From positions 248,001-312,000 of the forward strand of contig NZ_MJLT01000023.1 in assembly GCF_001766675.1 (NCBI RefSeq): DNA of 64,000 nt, written 5' to 3'. A program made the translations under genes and the position numbers. The notes beneath the pieces are model-generated. The model ran no database searches. It worked only from the letters and a program-made list of their open reading frames with translations, and was not told the origin of the DNA. Shown in pieces: positions 16,866 through 25,737 of the stretch (position 1 is the stretch's first letter; the number at the start of each line of letters is the position of its first letter). This DNA is from Arthrobacter sp. SW1 (GTDB lineage: Bacteria > Actinomycetota > Actinomycetes > Actinomycetales > Micrococcaceae).

Positions 16866-18073
16866 CGCTGGGCGTCCTTGCTCTTGTTCTTTGCGGACTT
16901 CTTCTTCTGGAACCTGACGGCGGTCCCGGCTTCTTCGACCTCCACGGCGTTGTGGTGGCCCACGTGCGACTTCCGGGAGTAGAGGAACATGAACAGCACA
17001 GCGGCGCAGCCGACGACGGCGGCGATCACGACGCCGACGGTGCCGGTGCCCACGAGCAGCGCCGTCAGGGCACCCACCGCTGCGGCGGCCGGCAGGGTCA
17101 GGAGCCAGCCGACGCCGATCCGGCCCACCATGCCCCAGCGCACCGTAGTGCCCTTGCGGCCGAGGCCGGAACCGATGACGGAACCGGAGGCCACCTGCGT
17201 GGTGGAAAGCGCGAAACCTAGGTGGGAGGAGGCCAGGATGGCGGAGGCGGTGCTGGACTCGGCGGAGAAGCCCTGCGCCGGCTTGACCTCAGTGAGGCCG
17301 GAGCCCATGGTGCGGATGATCCGCCATCCGCCGGCGTAGGTGCCGATGGCGATGGCGAAGGCACAGGCTGCGATGACCCAGAACTGCGGGCCGCTGCCGG
17401 GCTCCTGGGTGCCGCCGGCGATCAGCACCAGGGTGATGATGCCCATGGTCTTCTGGGCGTCGTTGGTGCCGTGGGCCAGTGCCACAAGGCTTGAGGTGAA
17501 GATCTGGCCGGTACGGAATCCGCCGCGCTTCTGGGTGAGCTTGTCACCGGTTTCGGGATCGTGCCGGGACGTGAGCGCATAAGCCAGCCGGGTGCAGACA
17601 TAGGCCACTGCACCGGCGATCAGCGGGGCGAACACCGCGGGGAGGATGACCTTCATGAGCACGGTTTCGAAGTTGACCGAGTGGAAGCCGATGCCCACCA
17701 GCGCGGCACCGATCAGGCCGCCGAAGAGGGCGTGGGAAGAACTGGACGGCAGGCCCTTGAGCCAGGTGAACATGTTCCAGAGGATGGCGCCCATGAGTCC
17801 GGCAAAGATGATGTCCGGGGTGATGTGGATGCCTTCCGAACCTTCGCGGATCAGCCCGCCCGAGACGGTCTTGGCGACCTCGGTGGACAGGAACGCACCA
17901 ACCAGGTTCAGCACGGCAGCCAGGGCCACGGCGGTCTTGGGCTTGATGGCGCCGGTAGCGATGGGGGTTGCCATCGCATTGGCGGTGTCGTGGAAGCCGT
18001 TGGTGAAGTCAAAAAATAAGGCCAGCGCTATGACAAGCGCGACCATGAAGGTGATTTCCACCTGGTTGCCCAA
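16862..18073 (-). CDS. pit: Low-affinity inorganic phosphate transporter (PiT family)
   Basis: 403 residues with about ten membrane helices. Both PiT signature repeats are present: FDFTNGFHDTANAMATPI near residue 22 and LAHGTNDAQKTMGI near 200. LPSSSSHALFGGLIG is the matching conserved loop after the first. The family moves metal-phosphate with protons into the cell. The C-terminus is cytoplasmic and Lys-rich. The start is not fixed: TTG 18073, GTG 18061 and ATG 18046 are all in frame, and the family usually begins at MEITFMVALV, which favours 18061. The two-helix gene overlaps its end by 4 nt. A possible PHO box is upstream. Confidence 0.93.
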   Translation of the reverse strand: MGNQVEITFMVALVIALALFFDFTNGFHDTANAMATPIATGAIKPKTAVALAAVLNLVGAFLSTEVAKTVSGGLIREGSEGIHITPDIIFAGLMGAILWNMFTWLKGLPSSSSHALFGGLIGAALVGIGFHSVNFETVLMKVILPAVFAPLIAGAVAYVCTRLAYALTSRHDPETGDKLTQKRGGFRTGQIFTSSLVALAHGTNDAQKTMGIITLVLIAGGTQEPGSGPQFWVIAACAFAIAIGTYAGGWRIIRTMGSGLTEVKPAQGFSAESSTASAILASSHLGFALSTTQVASGSVIGSGLGRKGTTVRWGMVGRIGVGWLLTLPAAAAVGALTALLVGTGTVGVVIAAVVGCAAVLFMFLYSRKSHVGHHNAVEVEEAGTAVRFQKKKSAKNKSKDAQR

Positions 18074-18124
18074 TCTGCAGAGTCGACGTTCAGCAGTTCC
18101 ACTCCCCGCGCCGCCACATCACAA

Positions 18125-18148
18125 GTTCAACAGACGTTTACCTGTCAA
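18125..18148 (-). promoter_or_regulatory. Candidate pit promoter -35 overlapped by a PHO-box-like repeat
   Basis: The + strand reads GTTCAACAGAC (18125-18135) followed without a gap by GTTTACCTGTC (18136-18146). Two 11-nt direct repeats starting GTT-A-C resemble the actinobacterial PhoP/PHO box (GTTCACC repeats). On the - strand TTGACA (18148-18143), a perfect -35, lies inside the second repeat. The matching -10 is weak, so this is only a suggestion. Confidence 0.35.
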
Positions 18149-18192
18149 CCCTTGCGGAGGTCATCCATGGCTGGCATGAAACCTTTAGAATC

Positions 18193-18753
18193 CTACGTTG
18201 CATCGGGGGCAGCGCAAAACACTTCCGCGGCGGATTCCGGATCAAAGAAAGCCTCGACGGCATCGAGGTGCCGGGGCGTCAGTCCCCGCCTCGGATCGGG
18301 TGAAATATGGAGCATCCGCCTGCCCCACCCTTCGGCCCACGCCAAGGCCTGCGGCTCATGGTCGAGCTGGTCGTCCAGCCAGATCAGGCGATCGGCGGGA
18401 TTACGGGCCACATCGCGGCGGATGGCGTCCAACTTCCACCAGTTGCCGCCATGGTCCCGTCGGGCGCCGGAGAGCACCGGCCAGGCTCCGCCGTCGAGCA
18501 TGATCGCCGGACAAAGAAGTTCCGGAGCCATGCGCTCCCATGTGGTCAACCACACACATCTCATTCCGGGCCGGACCGCCAGCGCATTGAGCCTGCTGAC
18601 GAGTTCCGGAGCGAAGGCGACATCCAGGACGCCCGCGTCAGCCAGCACCCAGTCGCCTCCCCAGCCGGTGCGCCCGCATGCGCCATAAGGATTGATGACC
18701 CCGTCAACGTCGAGGTACAAGGTAGCGCTTGATGTGCGCATCTCCCCGGACAT
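18193..18753 (-). CDS. HAD-like hydrolase family protein
   Basis: 186 residues. LYLDVDGVINPYG near residue 14 is the HAD nucleophile motif DxDG, and LTTWE (motif II Thr) and LIWLDDQ (acidic motif) follow in order. This small HAD family, with the Trp-rich middle GGNWWKLDAIRR, is common in Actinobacteria and has no assigned substrate. I chose the ATG at 18753 because GGGAG sits 5 nt upstream; the next ATG in frame has its purine stretch directly against it. The gene diverges from kynU. Confidence 0.75.
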   Translation of the reverse strand: MSGEMRTSSATLYLDVDGVINPYGACGRTGWGGDWVLADAGVLDVAFAPELVSRLNALAVRPGMRCVWLTTWERMAPELLCPAIMLDGGAWPVLSGARRDHGGNWWKLDAIRRDVARNPADRLIWLDDQLDHEPQALAWAEGWGRRMLHISPDPRRGLTPRHLDAVEAFFDPESAAEVFCAAPDAT

Positions 18754-18965
18754 ATCAACTCCCGCGCCCGGCACCGCGTCCGCCGCGGCCGCCGGGGGTC
18801 CCAGCGTAGCGCCGCCACGGCCGGCAGAACAGGGCTGCGACCTGTTTTTCAGCCCGGCATTTCCGCGCTGAATTTCACTATCGCAACGACCGTCACGCAA
18901 ATGTTATCCTGAAGCCACTTGCGGCCCCGCAACCGCGCCCCGCACCGAGTGATGAGGAGCTTCCT

Positions 18966-20207
18966 TTGAGCACTGCCACCGCCCCGGATTTCGCCACTGC
19001 CTCGGCCGCGCTCGATGCCGCCGATCCCCTGGCCGCCTGCCGGGAGCTCTTCTACAGTCCAGCCCCTGACGTGCTTTCGGCCTACCTCGACGGCAACTCG
19101 CTTGGACGTCCCCTCAAGGCCACGGCGGAGAATCTTCCGCGCTTCGTCGAAGACGCCTGGGGCAGCCGGCTGATCCGGGGCTGGGACGAGAAATGGATGG
19201 ACGAGCCCCTGGCTGTCGGCGACCGCCTGGGCGAGGTGGTGCTCGGCGCCGCACCCGGCCAAGCGTTCGTGGGCGACTCCACCTCGGTGCTGCTGTACAA
19301 GCTGATCCGTGCCGCCGTGGACGCCAACCCCGGCCGCGACGAGATCATCGTGGACCGGGACAACTTCCCCACTGACCGCTTCATCGTCGAAGGCATCGCG
19401 GCCGAACGCGGTGCAACCATCCGCTGGGTGGAATCCCGGCCGTCCGACGGCGTCCGCCCCGCGGACCTGGCGGAACTACTCAACGAACGCACCGCCGTCG
19501 TGGTCCTGAGCCATGTGGCCTACCGCTCGGGGTTCCTCGCGGATGCCCCGGCCATCACGGCACTGGTGCACCAGGCCGGCGCCCTGATGCTGTGGGACCT
19601 GTGCCATTCCGTCGGCTCGGTGCCGCTCGAACTGGACGCCTGGGGCGTCGACCTCGCCGTCGGCTGCACCTACAAGTACCTCAACGGCGGCCCCGGCTCC
19701 CCCGCCTTCGCATACGTGAACAAGGCGCTGCAGGGCCAGCTCCGGCAGCCGATCCAAGGGTGGATGGGCGCACACGATCCTTTCGGCATGACGGACAGCT
19801 ACCGCCCGGCCGACAACCTCCGCCGCTTCATCACCGGAACTCCGCCCATCCTGGCGATGCAACCACTCAAGGACATGGTGGAGCTCATCGGCTCCGTGGG
19901 CATGGACGCGGTCCGGGAGAAGTCGGTCAAGCTGACGGAATACGCGCTCGAGCTCGCCGATGCGCTGCTGGTGCCGCTCGGCGCCAAGGTGGTCAGCCCG
20001 CGTGATCCCGCCGAGCGCGGCTCGCACATCACGGTGGACCACCCCCGCTTCGCCGAGGTCACGCAGAAACTTTGGGAGCGCGGCGTCATCCCGGACTTCC
20101 GTCCGCCGCACGGCCTCCGGATCGGGCTCTCCCCGCTCAGCACGGGTTTCGCCGAACTTGAGCACGGAGTGCTCTCCATCCGCGACGTGCTGCTCGAACT
20201 TTCGTGA
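18966..20207 (+). CDS. kynU: Kynureninase
   Basis: 413 residues, the usual length. It is a fold-type I PLP enzyme: Lys237 in TYKYLNGGPGSPAF forms the Schiff base, LWDLCHSVGSVPLEL carries the PLP-binding Asp, and LDGNSLGRP near residue 41 is the substrate-binding start of the family. It cleaves kynurenine to anthranilate and alanine, or 3-hydroxykynurenine to 3-hydroxyanthranilate. The start is TTG 18966, with GAGGAG 7 nt upstream. No tryptophan dioxygenase or formamidase gene is in the window. The PaaX-type regulator overlaps its stop by 4 nt, so the two are co-translated. Confidence 0.95.
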   Translation: MSTATAPDFATASAALDAADPLAACRELFYSPAPDVLSAYLDGNSLGRPLKATAENLPRFVEDAWGSRLIRGWDEKWMDEPLAVGDRLGEVVLGAAPGQAFVGDSTSVLLYKLIRAAVDANPGRDEIIVDRDNFPTDRFIVEGIAAERGATIRWVESRPSDGVRPADLAELLNERTAVVVLSHVAYRSGFLADAPAITALVHQAGALMLWDLCHSVGSVPLELDAWGVDLAVGCTYKYLNGGPGSPAFAYVNKALQGQLRQPIQGWMGAHDPFGMTDSYRPADNLRRFITGTPPILAMQPLKDMVELIGSVGMDAVREKSVKLTEYALELADALLVPLGAKVVSPRDPAERGSHITVDHPRFAEVTQKLWERGVIPDFRPPHGLRIGLSPLSTGFAELEHGVLSIRDVLLELS

Positions 20208-21058
20208 GCGCTTTCCTCGACGACCTGGACTCCCGCCCGGGGAGCACCACGTCACTGTTGCGCACGGTGATCGGACTGTACCTGCGCGACGCCGGAGGCT
20301 GGCTGCCGTCGTCGGCCTTCCTGCGGATCATGGAGGCACTGGAGGTGCCTGCCGCCGTCACCCGCACGACGCTCAGCCGCCTGAAGAAAAAAGCAGTCCT
20401 CGAGCAGGAGGCGCGCGACGGCGTCGCGGGCTATGCCCTGACGGCGGACGCCGCCGTGATGCTGGCCCGGGGCGACAGCCGGATTTTCGACCCGCAGGAA
20501 ATGGCCGAGGGCGAGCCGTGGTGCCTGGTTTCCTTCTCGATTCCGGAGACCGAGCGGGAGAAACGCCATCAGCTCAGGCGGCGGCTCCACTGGAGCGGCT
20601 GCGGCACGGTGGCGTCCGGCCTATGGATCGCCCCGGGATTCCGGCAGGCGGACATCGAAGAGGTCCTGGAAGCCCTGGATGTGCGGACGCAGGCGACGTT
20701 GTTCCTGACGTCTACCCCCTTGCCGGGCGGAAGCCTGCGGGCAGCCGTGGCGCAATGGTGGGATCTCGACGCCGTTGCCGGACTGCACCGCGGCTTCCTC
20801 CGGGACGCGGCGGGGTACTTCCGATCCGGGGAGCTGACGGAAGCAGCCGCCCTGGCAGCCTACGTGCGGAGCATCGACAGCTGGCGGGCCATCCCCTACC
20901 TGGACCCCGGCTTGCCCGTTTCCTGCCTTCCGGAGGACTGGCCCGGCAGGGAGTCTGCTGCCCTCTTCCGTGCTGCGACGGAAGCGTTCGCCGCTCCGGC
21001 CGCCGCCTACGTGCGCGAGGTGGTGGAAAGCGGTGCCGCACGGGCCGCGTCCCAGTAA
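20204..21058 (+). CDS. PaaX family transcriptional repressor
   Basis: 284 residues. The N-terminal winged helix (LRTVIGLYLRDAGGWLPSSAFLRIMEALEVPAAVTRTTLSRLKKKAVL, residues 20-65) and the central and C-terminal PaaX domains (WCLVSFSIPETEREKRHQLRRRLHWSGCG) match the repressor of the phenylacetate pathway. PaaX senses aryl-CoA thioesters. Here its GTG start overlaps the kynU stop (GTGA), so it probably controls aromatic amino acid breakdown, with an anthranilate- or kynurenine-derived ligand as a guess. No paa genes are nearby. Confidence 0.85.
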   Translation: MSAFLDDLDSRPGSTTSLLRTVIGLYLRDAGGWLPSSAFLRIMEALEVPAAVTRTTLSRLKKKAVLEQEARDGVAGYALTADAAVMLARGDSRIFDPQEMAEGEPWCLVSFSIPETEREKRHQLRRRLHWSGCGTVASGLWIAPGFRQADIEEVLEALDVRTQATLFLTSTPLPGGSLRAAVAQWWDLDAVAGLHRGFLRDAAGYFRSGELTEAAALAAYVRSIDSWRAIPYLDPGLPVSCLPEDWPGRESAALFRAATEAFAAPAAAYVREVVESGAARAASQ

Positions 21059-21061
21059 GCT
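21056..21061 (+). promoter_or_regulatory. -10 element of the YciO gene (leaderless)
   Basis: TAAGCT overlaps the paaX stop codon and ends 6 nt before the ATG at 21068. This suggests the YciO gene is transcribed separately from kynU-paaX as a leaderless message. Confidence 0.5.
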
Positions 21062-21067
21062 CGGGGC

Positions 21068-21688
21068 ATGGCCAGATTCTTCGACGTCCACCCGGATGAT
21101 CCGCAGCCCCGCTTCGTGTCCCAGATCGCGGAGATCGTACGATCCGGCGGCCTGATCGCCTACCCCACGGATTCCTGCTATGCCTTGGGCGCCCAGCTGG
21201 GCAACAAGGAGGCGCTGGAACGCATCCGCGCCATCCGCAGGCTCGATGACAAACACCACTTCACGCTGGTCTGCAAGGACTTCGCGCAGCTGGGGCAGTT
21301 CGTCATGATCGACAACGACGTCTTCCGCAGCATCAAGGCCGTCACGCCCGGCAGCTACACCTTCATCCTGCCCGCCACCAAGGAAGTGCCGCGCCGCCTC
21401 CTGCACCCGAAGAAGAAGACCGTGGGCGTGCGCATCCCCAAGCACAACTTCGTCCACGCGCTCCTCGATGAACTCGGCGAGCCCCTCTTGTCGAGCACAC
21501 TGCTGTTGCCCGGCGAAGAGGAGCCGCTGACCCAGGGCTGGGAAATCAAGGAGCGGCTGGACCATGCCGTGGACGCCGTCGTCGAGGCCGGGGACGTGGG
21601 TTCCGAGCCGACCACGGTGGTGGACTTCTCCGGCGGCGGTGCCGAGGTGGTCCGCCGCGGCACCGGCGATCCCTCGAGGTTCGAATGA
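21068..21688 (+). CDS. YciO/Sua5/YrdC family protein
   Basis: 206 residues, a single YrdC-like domain without the C-terminal Sua5 extension. GGLIAYPTDSCYALGAQLGNKEALERIRAIRRLDDKHHFTLVC carries the TDTVYGL-equivalent substrate loop and the KxR region, and SYTFILPATKEVPRRLLHPKKKTVGVRIP the second conserved block. The true tRNA threonylcarbamoyladenosine synthases (TsaC/Sua5) have a KRP motif. Here the equivalent is RRLDDKHHF, as in YciO, so the function may be related but distinct. It overlaps the following hydrolase gene by 4 nt. Confidence 0.85.
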   Translation: MARFFDVHPDDPQPRFVSQIAEIVRSGGLIAYPTDSCYALGAQLGNKEALERIRAIRRLDDKHHFTLVCKDFAQLGQFVMIDNDVFRSIKAVTPGSYTFILPATKEVPRRLLHPKKKTVGVRIPKHNFVHALLDELGEPLLSSTLLLPGEEEPLTQGWEIKERLDHAVDAVVEAGDVGSEPTTVVDFSGGGAEVVRRGTGDPSRFE

Positions 21689-22359
21689 GCGCGCCGGCTG
21701 TTGCTGAAGAACCCGTCTCCATCGACGTGGACGGCACCGCGGTCTCCGGGTTGTATGCGCGTCCGGAGAACCCCTACGCCACCGTGGTTGTGGCGCACGG
21801 GGCCGGCGCCGGGATGGAGCACCCGTTCATGGCGGGTTTCGTCCGGGCCTTGAACGACGACGGCGCCGCCACTTTGCGCTTCAACTTCCCCTACCGCGAG
21901 GCCGGCCGGAAGTTCCCGGACCGCCCGCCGCTGGCGATCGCTACGTGGCGCGCCGCCCTGGCCGAAGCGCAGGCCCGCTCGCAGGGGGAACCGTTGTGGG
22001 CGGCCGGCAAGTCCTTCGGCGGGCGCATGGCCTCGATGGCCGTGGCGGAAGGGATGCCCGCGGCGGGCCTCGTGTACCTGGGCTATCCCCTGCATCCGCC
22101 GGGTAAGCCGGACAAGCTCCGGGACGAGCACCTCTACGGCATCACAGTGCCGATGCTGTTCCTCCAAGGCACCAAGGACACCTTCATGACCCCGGAGGTG
22201 CTGGAAAACGTGGTTTCCAGGATCGGCCCGAACGCCGTCCTGGAGTGGCGGGAAGGCGGCGGCCACACCTTCGAGGTGGCCGGGCAGAAGCGCAGCCCCG
22301 CGGAACTGGGCGCCTCCCTGGCGCCCTCCGTGGCGGCGTTCATCCGGGCACGCCCGTAA
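21685..22359 (+). CDS. Alpha/beta hydrolase of the KANL3/Tex30 (dienelactone hydrolase-like) type
   Basis: 224 residues. VVVAHGAGAGMEHPFM carries the oxyanion region, AAGKSFGGRMAS the nucleophile elbow (Ser in GKSFGG), LFLQGTKDTFMTPE the Asp loop and GGGHTFEV the catalytic His. The substrate is unknown. It is translationally coupled to the YciO gene (ATGA overlap) and ends 16 nt from the convergent hrpB stop, with no terminator between. Confidence 0.85.
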   Translation: MSAPAVAEEPVSIDVDGTAVSGLYARPENPYATVVVAHGAGAGMEHPFMAGFVRALNDDGAATLRFNFPYREAGRKFPDRPPLAIATWRAALAEAQARSQGEPLWAAGKSFGGRMASMAVAEGMPAAGLVYLGYPLHPPGKPDKLRDEHLYGITVPMLFLQGTKDTFMTPEVLENVVSRIGPNAVLEWREGGGHTFEVAGQKRSPAELGASLAPSVAAFIRARP

Positions 22360-22375
22360 GCCGGCCCCTGGACGC

Positions 22376-25015
22376 TCAGCCCCGCGGTTTGGTGCGGGCC
22401 GTCGCCTGGGCGGTCCACGGGTCTTCGGGCCACGGATGCTTGGGGTAGCGGCCGCGCATTTCGGCCCGGACCTGCGCATAGGGCCCGGCCCAGAACGATT
22501 CGAGGTCGTCGGTCACGGCCAAGGGGCGGCGGGCCGGTGACAGCAGGTGGAACAGCAGCGGCACGCGCCCCCCGGCAATCCGTGGCGTCCCGGCCCAGCC
22601 GAAGCATTCCTGCAGCTTGACCGCCACCACCGGGCGGCCGCCGTCGTCGTCCGCTTCCGGGTACTCGATCATCACGTGTGAGCCGCTGGGCACCTCCAGG
22701 CGTTCCGGAGCCAGTTCAGCGAACCGGGAGGCGTCCGGCCAGGGAAGCAGCCGGCGCAGCGGCTCGGCCAGATCTATCCCGGCAGCCGCGGCACCGCCGG
22801 CCAGGGCGTCCAGTTCAGGGCCCAGCCACTCATCCAACCGTGCCAGAAGGGTGGCTTCCGAGACATCAGGCCACGGCTCCCCCAGTTCCCGGTGCAGCAA
22901 CGCCATCCTGCGCCGGAGCGTATCGGCGGCAGGCGACCAGCCGATCATCGCCAAGCCCTGCTCCGCCAATGCCGCAGCGACCGCGGCGCGGCCCTCCGGG
23001 TGCCCCGGCCGCACCGGCGTCGACGACAACACGATCGCTCCGAGCCGCTGCTCCCGGCGCGCAGTTACCTTGCCCTTCACGAAGCGGGCGTCGACCGTGT
23101 CCGAAAGCAGGTGGGAGGCGGCGGCTTCGGCGGCATCCGCCGGGAGGGGTACCGCGGCACGGATGACGGCGCCGGTCCCGGCTGCATCCCTGCCCGCTGC
23201 CCGCGACACCTCGGCCACGGCGAGCCAGTCATGCCCGGCCAAAGGACTTCCGGAGGGCAAGCCCGCCCGGGTCCCGGAGGCAAGGAGGTATTGCGGCGCG
23301 CCGTCGCCCGGAACGCGGCGCGCCACGCGGTCCGGGTACGCCAGGGCCACCACGAACGCCAGCGCGTCCTTGCCGCGCAGTCCTTTCGGGAACCCGCCGG
23401 GATCTCCGACGGCGTCCGTCTGGCTGCGCGCGATCGCTTCAAAACGGCGTACATCCTCGGCCCAGCGTTTGGCCCCGGGATCCTTGCCCTGCCGCAGGGC
23501 CGGCAGGAGTCCGGCCACATCCGCCCCGGAGGCGCGCTGCTCGCCGGAAACCAGGGCCACTGCTTCGGCGGCAGTGCGGGTGCCGACGACGGCGGCTCCC
23601 TCCAGCAGGGCACGCGCGAGCCGGGGCTCCGCGGGGACGCCGGCCAGGACGCGGCCGAGGGCGGTGGCATGCCCGGCGTCGTCCACGGCGCCAAGTTCGC
23701 GCAGGAGTTCCACGGCGTCCTCCATGGCAGCACGCGGCGGCGCATCGGGGAGGGCGAGCCCCGCCCCTCCGGGAGCGCCCCAACAGGCCAGCGTGAGGGC
23801 GGCTCCGCTCAGTTCGGCGACGGCGATCTCCGGAGTCCGGTGTGCCGGCGCGGCCGCGAAAGCCTTCTGCTCGTAACAGCGGACCACGGTACCGGGGCCC
23901 TGACGTGCCGCGCGGCCCGCGCGCTGTTCGGCGGATGCCCGGGAGCAGGACACCGTCACCAGCCCGGTCATGCCGCGGCCCGAGTCGCGGCGCGGTTCGC
24001 GGGACAGGCCCGCGTCCACCACCAGCCGGACGCCCGGAACCGTCAGCGAGGATTCGGCGAGCGCAGTGGACACGATGATCCTGGGTGCCCCGCCGGGCTC
24101 ACGCCCTGAGACGGCGCGGTCCTGGGCCGCGGGTCCGATCTGCCCGTGGAGTTCGAGGATTTCCGTGCCCTCCGCCTGCTGCCTGAGCCGTGCTGCCACG
24201 TGGGACACTTCCCGTGCTCCGGGGACGAAAACGAGGGCGTCCGTGGCGGGATGGGCAGCGAGCGCCGCCGTATGGGCGCCGGCGGCAGTGTCGGCCACAT
24301 GGTCGAGGAAGGCCCGGGTCACGCCCCGTTCGTCCAGCCGGGGCACCGGAGCGGGCGACCAGACTGTCTCCAGCGGGTACAGCGCGGAGGCGCAGTCGAC
24401 GACGGGAAGCGGCCCGTCGCCGTCGGAGGCCAGGAGAGCGGCGAAGCGCGGGGCGTCCACGGTGGCGGACATGGCCACCAGGCGGAGGTCGCCGCGGAGT
24501 TGGCGTACCTCGGAGAGCATGCCCAGGAGGAGGTCGCTTTCGAGTCCGCGCTCGTGCACTTCGTCGAGGACGACAGCCTGGGTTCCTTCAAGCCCGGGGT
24601 CCGCGAGGAGGCGGCGGAGCAGGATTCCGGGGGTGACGAATTCGACGGCGGTGCGCGGCCCGGCGAGCCGTTCGCCACGGACGGTGTAGCCCACTTCCTC
24701 CCCCGGCCGGCCGCCATGCAGGGCGGCGAGGCGGCGTGCGGCCGAGCGTGCGGCGACGCGGCGCGGCTGGGTGACGACGACCTTGGGCGTACCGCTTCCA
24801 GCGGGCCCGGCAGCACACAGCTCCGCGACGAGCGGCGGAACCAGCGTGGTTTTGCCGGTCCCGGGCGGCGCCTGTACCACGGCAGCGGATCCCGGGTCCT
24901 CGAGTGCCGCGGCCAGTTGCGGCAAGGACCGGGCAAAGACGAGGCCCGCGCCAATGCGGTGGAGGTCGAACAGGGCATGTCCGACGGCGGCACCGGACGA
25001 AGAAGCTGAGGTCAC
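22376..25015 (-). CDS. hrpB: ATP-dependent helicase HrpB
   Basis: 879 residues. It is a DEAH-box helicase: motif I APPGTGKTT near residue 50, motif II DEVHER near 155, motif III SAT, motif VI QRAGRAAR near 370, then the ratchet and the C-terminal HrpB domain (about 560-879). HrpB proteins resemble eukaryotic DEAH splicing helicases; their bacterial RNA substrate is not known. The start is GTG 25015; GGAAAG lies directly against it and GACAAT 6 nt upstream could be a -10 of a leaderless message. It is convergent with the hydrolase gene. Confidence 0.93.
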   Translation of the reverse strand: MTSASSSGAAVGHALFDLHRIGAGLVFARSLPQLAAALEDPGSAAVVQAPPGTGKTTLVPPLVAELCAAGPAGSGTPKVVVTQPRRVAARSAARRLAALHGGRPGEEVGYTVRGERLAGPRTAVEFVTPGILLRRLLADPGLEGTQAVVLDEVHERGLESDLLLGMLSEVRQLRGDLRLVAMSATVDAPRFAALLASDGDGPLPVVDCASALYPLETVWSPAPVPRLDERGVTRAFLDHVADTAAGAHTAALAAHPATDALVFVPGAREVSHVAARLRQQAEGTEILELHGQIGPAAQDRAVSGREPGGAPRIIVSTALAESSLTVPGVRLVVDAGLSREPRRDSGRGMTGLVTVSCSRASAEQRAGRAARQGPGTVVRCYEQKAFAAAPAHRTPEIAVAELSGAALTLACWGAPGGAGLALPDAPPRAAMEDAVELLRELGAVDDAGHATALGRVLAGVPAEPRLARALLEGAAVVGTRTAAEAVALVSGEQRASGADVAGLLPALRQGKDPGAKRWAEDVRRFEAIARSQTDAVGDPGGFPKGLRGKDALAFVVALAYPDRVARRVPGDGAPQYLLASGTRAGLPSGSPLAGHDWLAVAEVSRAAGRDAAGTGAVIRAAVPLPADAAEAAASHLLSDTVDARFVKGKVTARREQRLGAIVLSSTPVRPGHPEGRAAVAAALAEQGLAMIGWSPAADTLRRRMALLHRELGEPWPDVSEATLLARLDEWLGPELDALAGGAAAAGIDLAEPLRRLLPWPDASRFAELAPERLEVPSGSHVMIEYPEADDDGGRPVVAVKLQECFGWAGTPRIAGGRVPLLFHLLSPARRPLAVTDDLESFWAGPYAQVRAEMRGRYPKHPWPEDPWTAQATARTKPRG

Positions 25016-25054
25016 CTTTCCATTGTCGCCGCCGCTGACGGGTGCCCCTCAAAC

Positions 25055-25085
25055 TTGATAAGCATGCTTACTAATGCCATGATGT
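25055..25085 (+). promoter_or_regulatory. Stress-island promoter A with a perfect 12-bp palindrome
   Basis: TTGATA (25055-25060), 17 nt, then CATGAT (25078-25083) form a plausible promoter. A perfect palindrome, TAAGCATGCTTA (25059-25070), overlaps the -35 and would act as an operator. The extended pattern GATAAGCA-nn-CTTA...TGCC-n-TGATGT recurs at 33561-33591 in front of another stress operon. The regulator is unknown; the dyad is of the size seen with MarR-type proteins. Confidence 0.55.
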
Positions 25086-25251
25086 GAGGTATGGGACGGT
25101 TTTGCCGCAGGACCCGCACGGACACAGCACCGTGACCGGCACCGCGGCACTCCGCCGCTGACCATCCTTCGGACGAGGCCGGGGCGCCCGACGGGATCGC
25201 CGCACTTGATGCCTTCACGGCGCAGTGCATACGTCGAAAGGAAATCCCATC

Positions 25252-25422
25252 ATGAATACCCTCCTCATCGTTGCAGGCGTCATTGCAATCGTCCTGCTGC
25301 TCGTCGGCGGATTCACGCCGGCACTGAACTTCCTCCTCTGGGTAGGAGTCATCCTGCTCGCCATCGCGGCCATCGGCTGGCTCCTGAGCTACAGCAACGG
25401 CCACCGCACGACGGGACTTTAG
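25252..25422 (+). CDS. Small two-helix membrane protein
   Basis: 56 residues beginning MNTLLIVAGVIAIVLLLVGG, then a second helix (LNFLLWVGVILLAIAAIGWLL) and a short polar tail. The ATG has GAAAGG 10 nt upstream, so it is a real gene despite its size. I cannot assign a family with confidence. It is the first gene of a + strand run with two more membrane proteins and topoisomerase IB, behind promoter A. Confidence 0.75.
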   Translation: MNTLLIVAGVIAIVLLLVGGFTPALNFLLWVGVILLAIAAIGWLLSYSNGHRTTGL

Positions 25423-25446
25423 AGGGGGCTACGAAAGGAGCACGGG

Positions 25447-25704
25447 ATGTACATAGGCACCTCGATCTTCCTCATCGCAGTGGGGGCCATCCTGGCCTTC
25501 GCCCTGACACCCGGCATCATTCCGTTCCTGGACCAGCAAATGGCCGGGTACATCCTGATTGTCGTCGGAGCCATCGGCCTGATCGCATCGTTGATCTGGG
25601 CCGGCCCGCGCCGCCGGCACAAGACCAGTGAAAGCCACCGGTCCGTGGATCCGGACACCGGCGAAGCAGTCACCCGCAGGGAGACCCGTGACACCGGCAT
25701 CTGA
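25447..25704 (+). CDS. Small membrane protein, DUF6458-like
   Basis: 85 residues with two helices (IGTSIFLIAVGAILAFAL and GYILIVVGAIGLIASLIWAGP) and a basic, Arg-rich cytoplasmic tail with VDPDTGEAVTRRETRD. This layout matches the small actinobacterial DUF6458 family, whose function is unknown. ATG 25447 has AAAGGAG about 8 nt upstream. It lies 24 nt after the previous gene. Confidence 0.75.
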   Translation: MYIGTSIFLIAVGAILAFALTPGIIPFLDQQMAGYILIVVGAIGLIASLIWAGPRRRHKTSESHRSVDPDTGEAVTRRETRDTGI

Positions 25705-25737
25705 TCCACTCCACACCGCGCCGTTCCCGGACGCACC

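Noticed and set aside
25413-25422. GGGACTTTAG, a good DosR half-site
   Set aside because: It is the last codons and the stop of the small membrane protein gene and has no second half (GGGGG follows).
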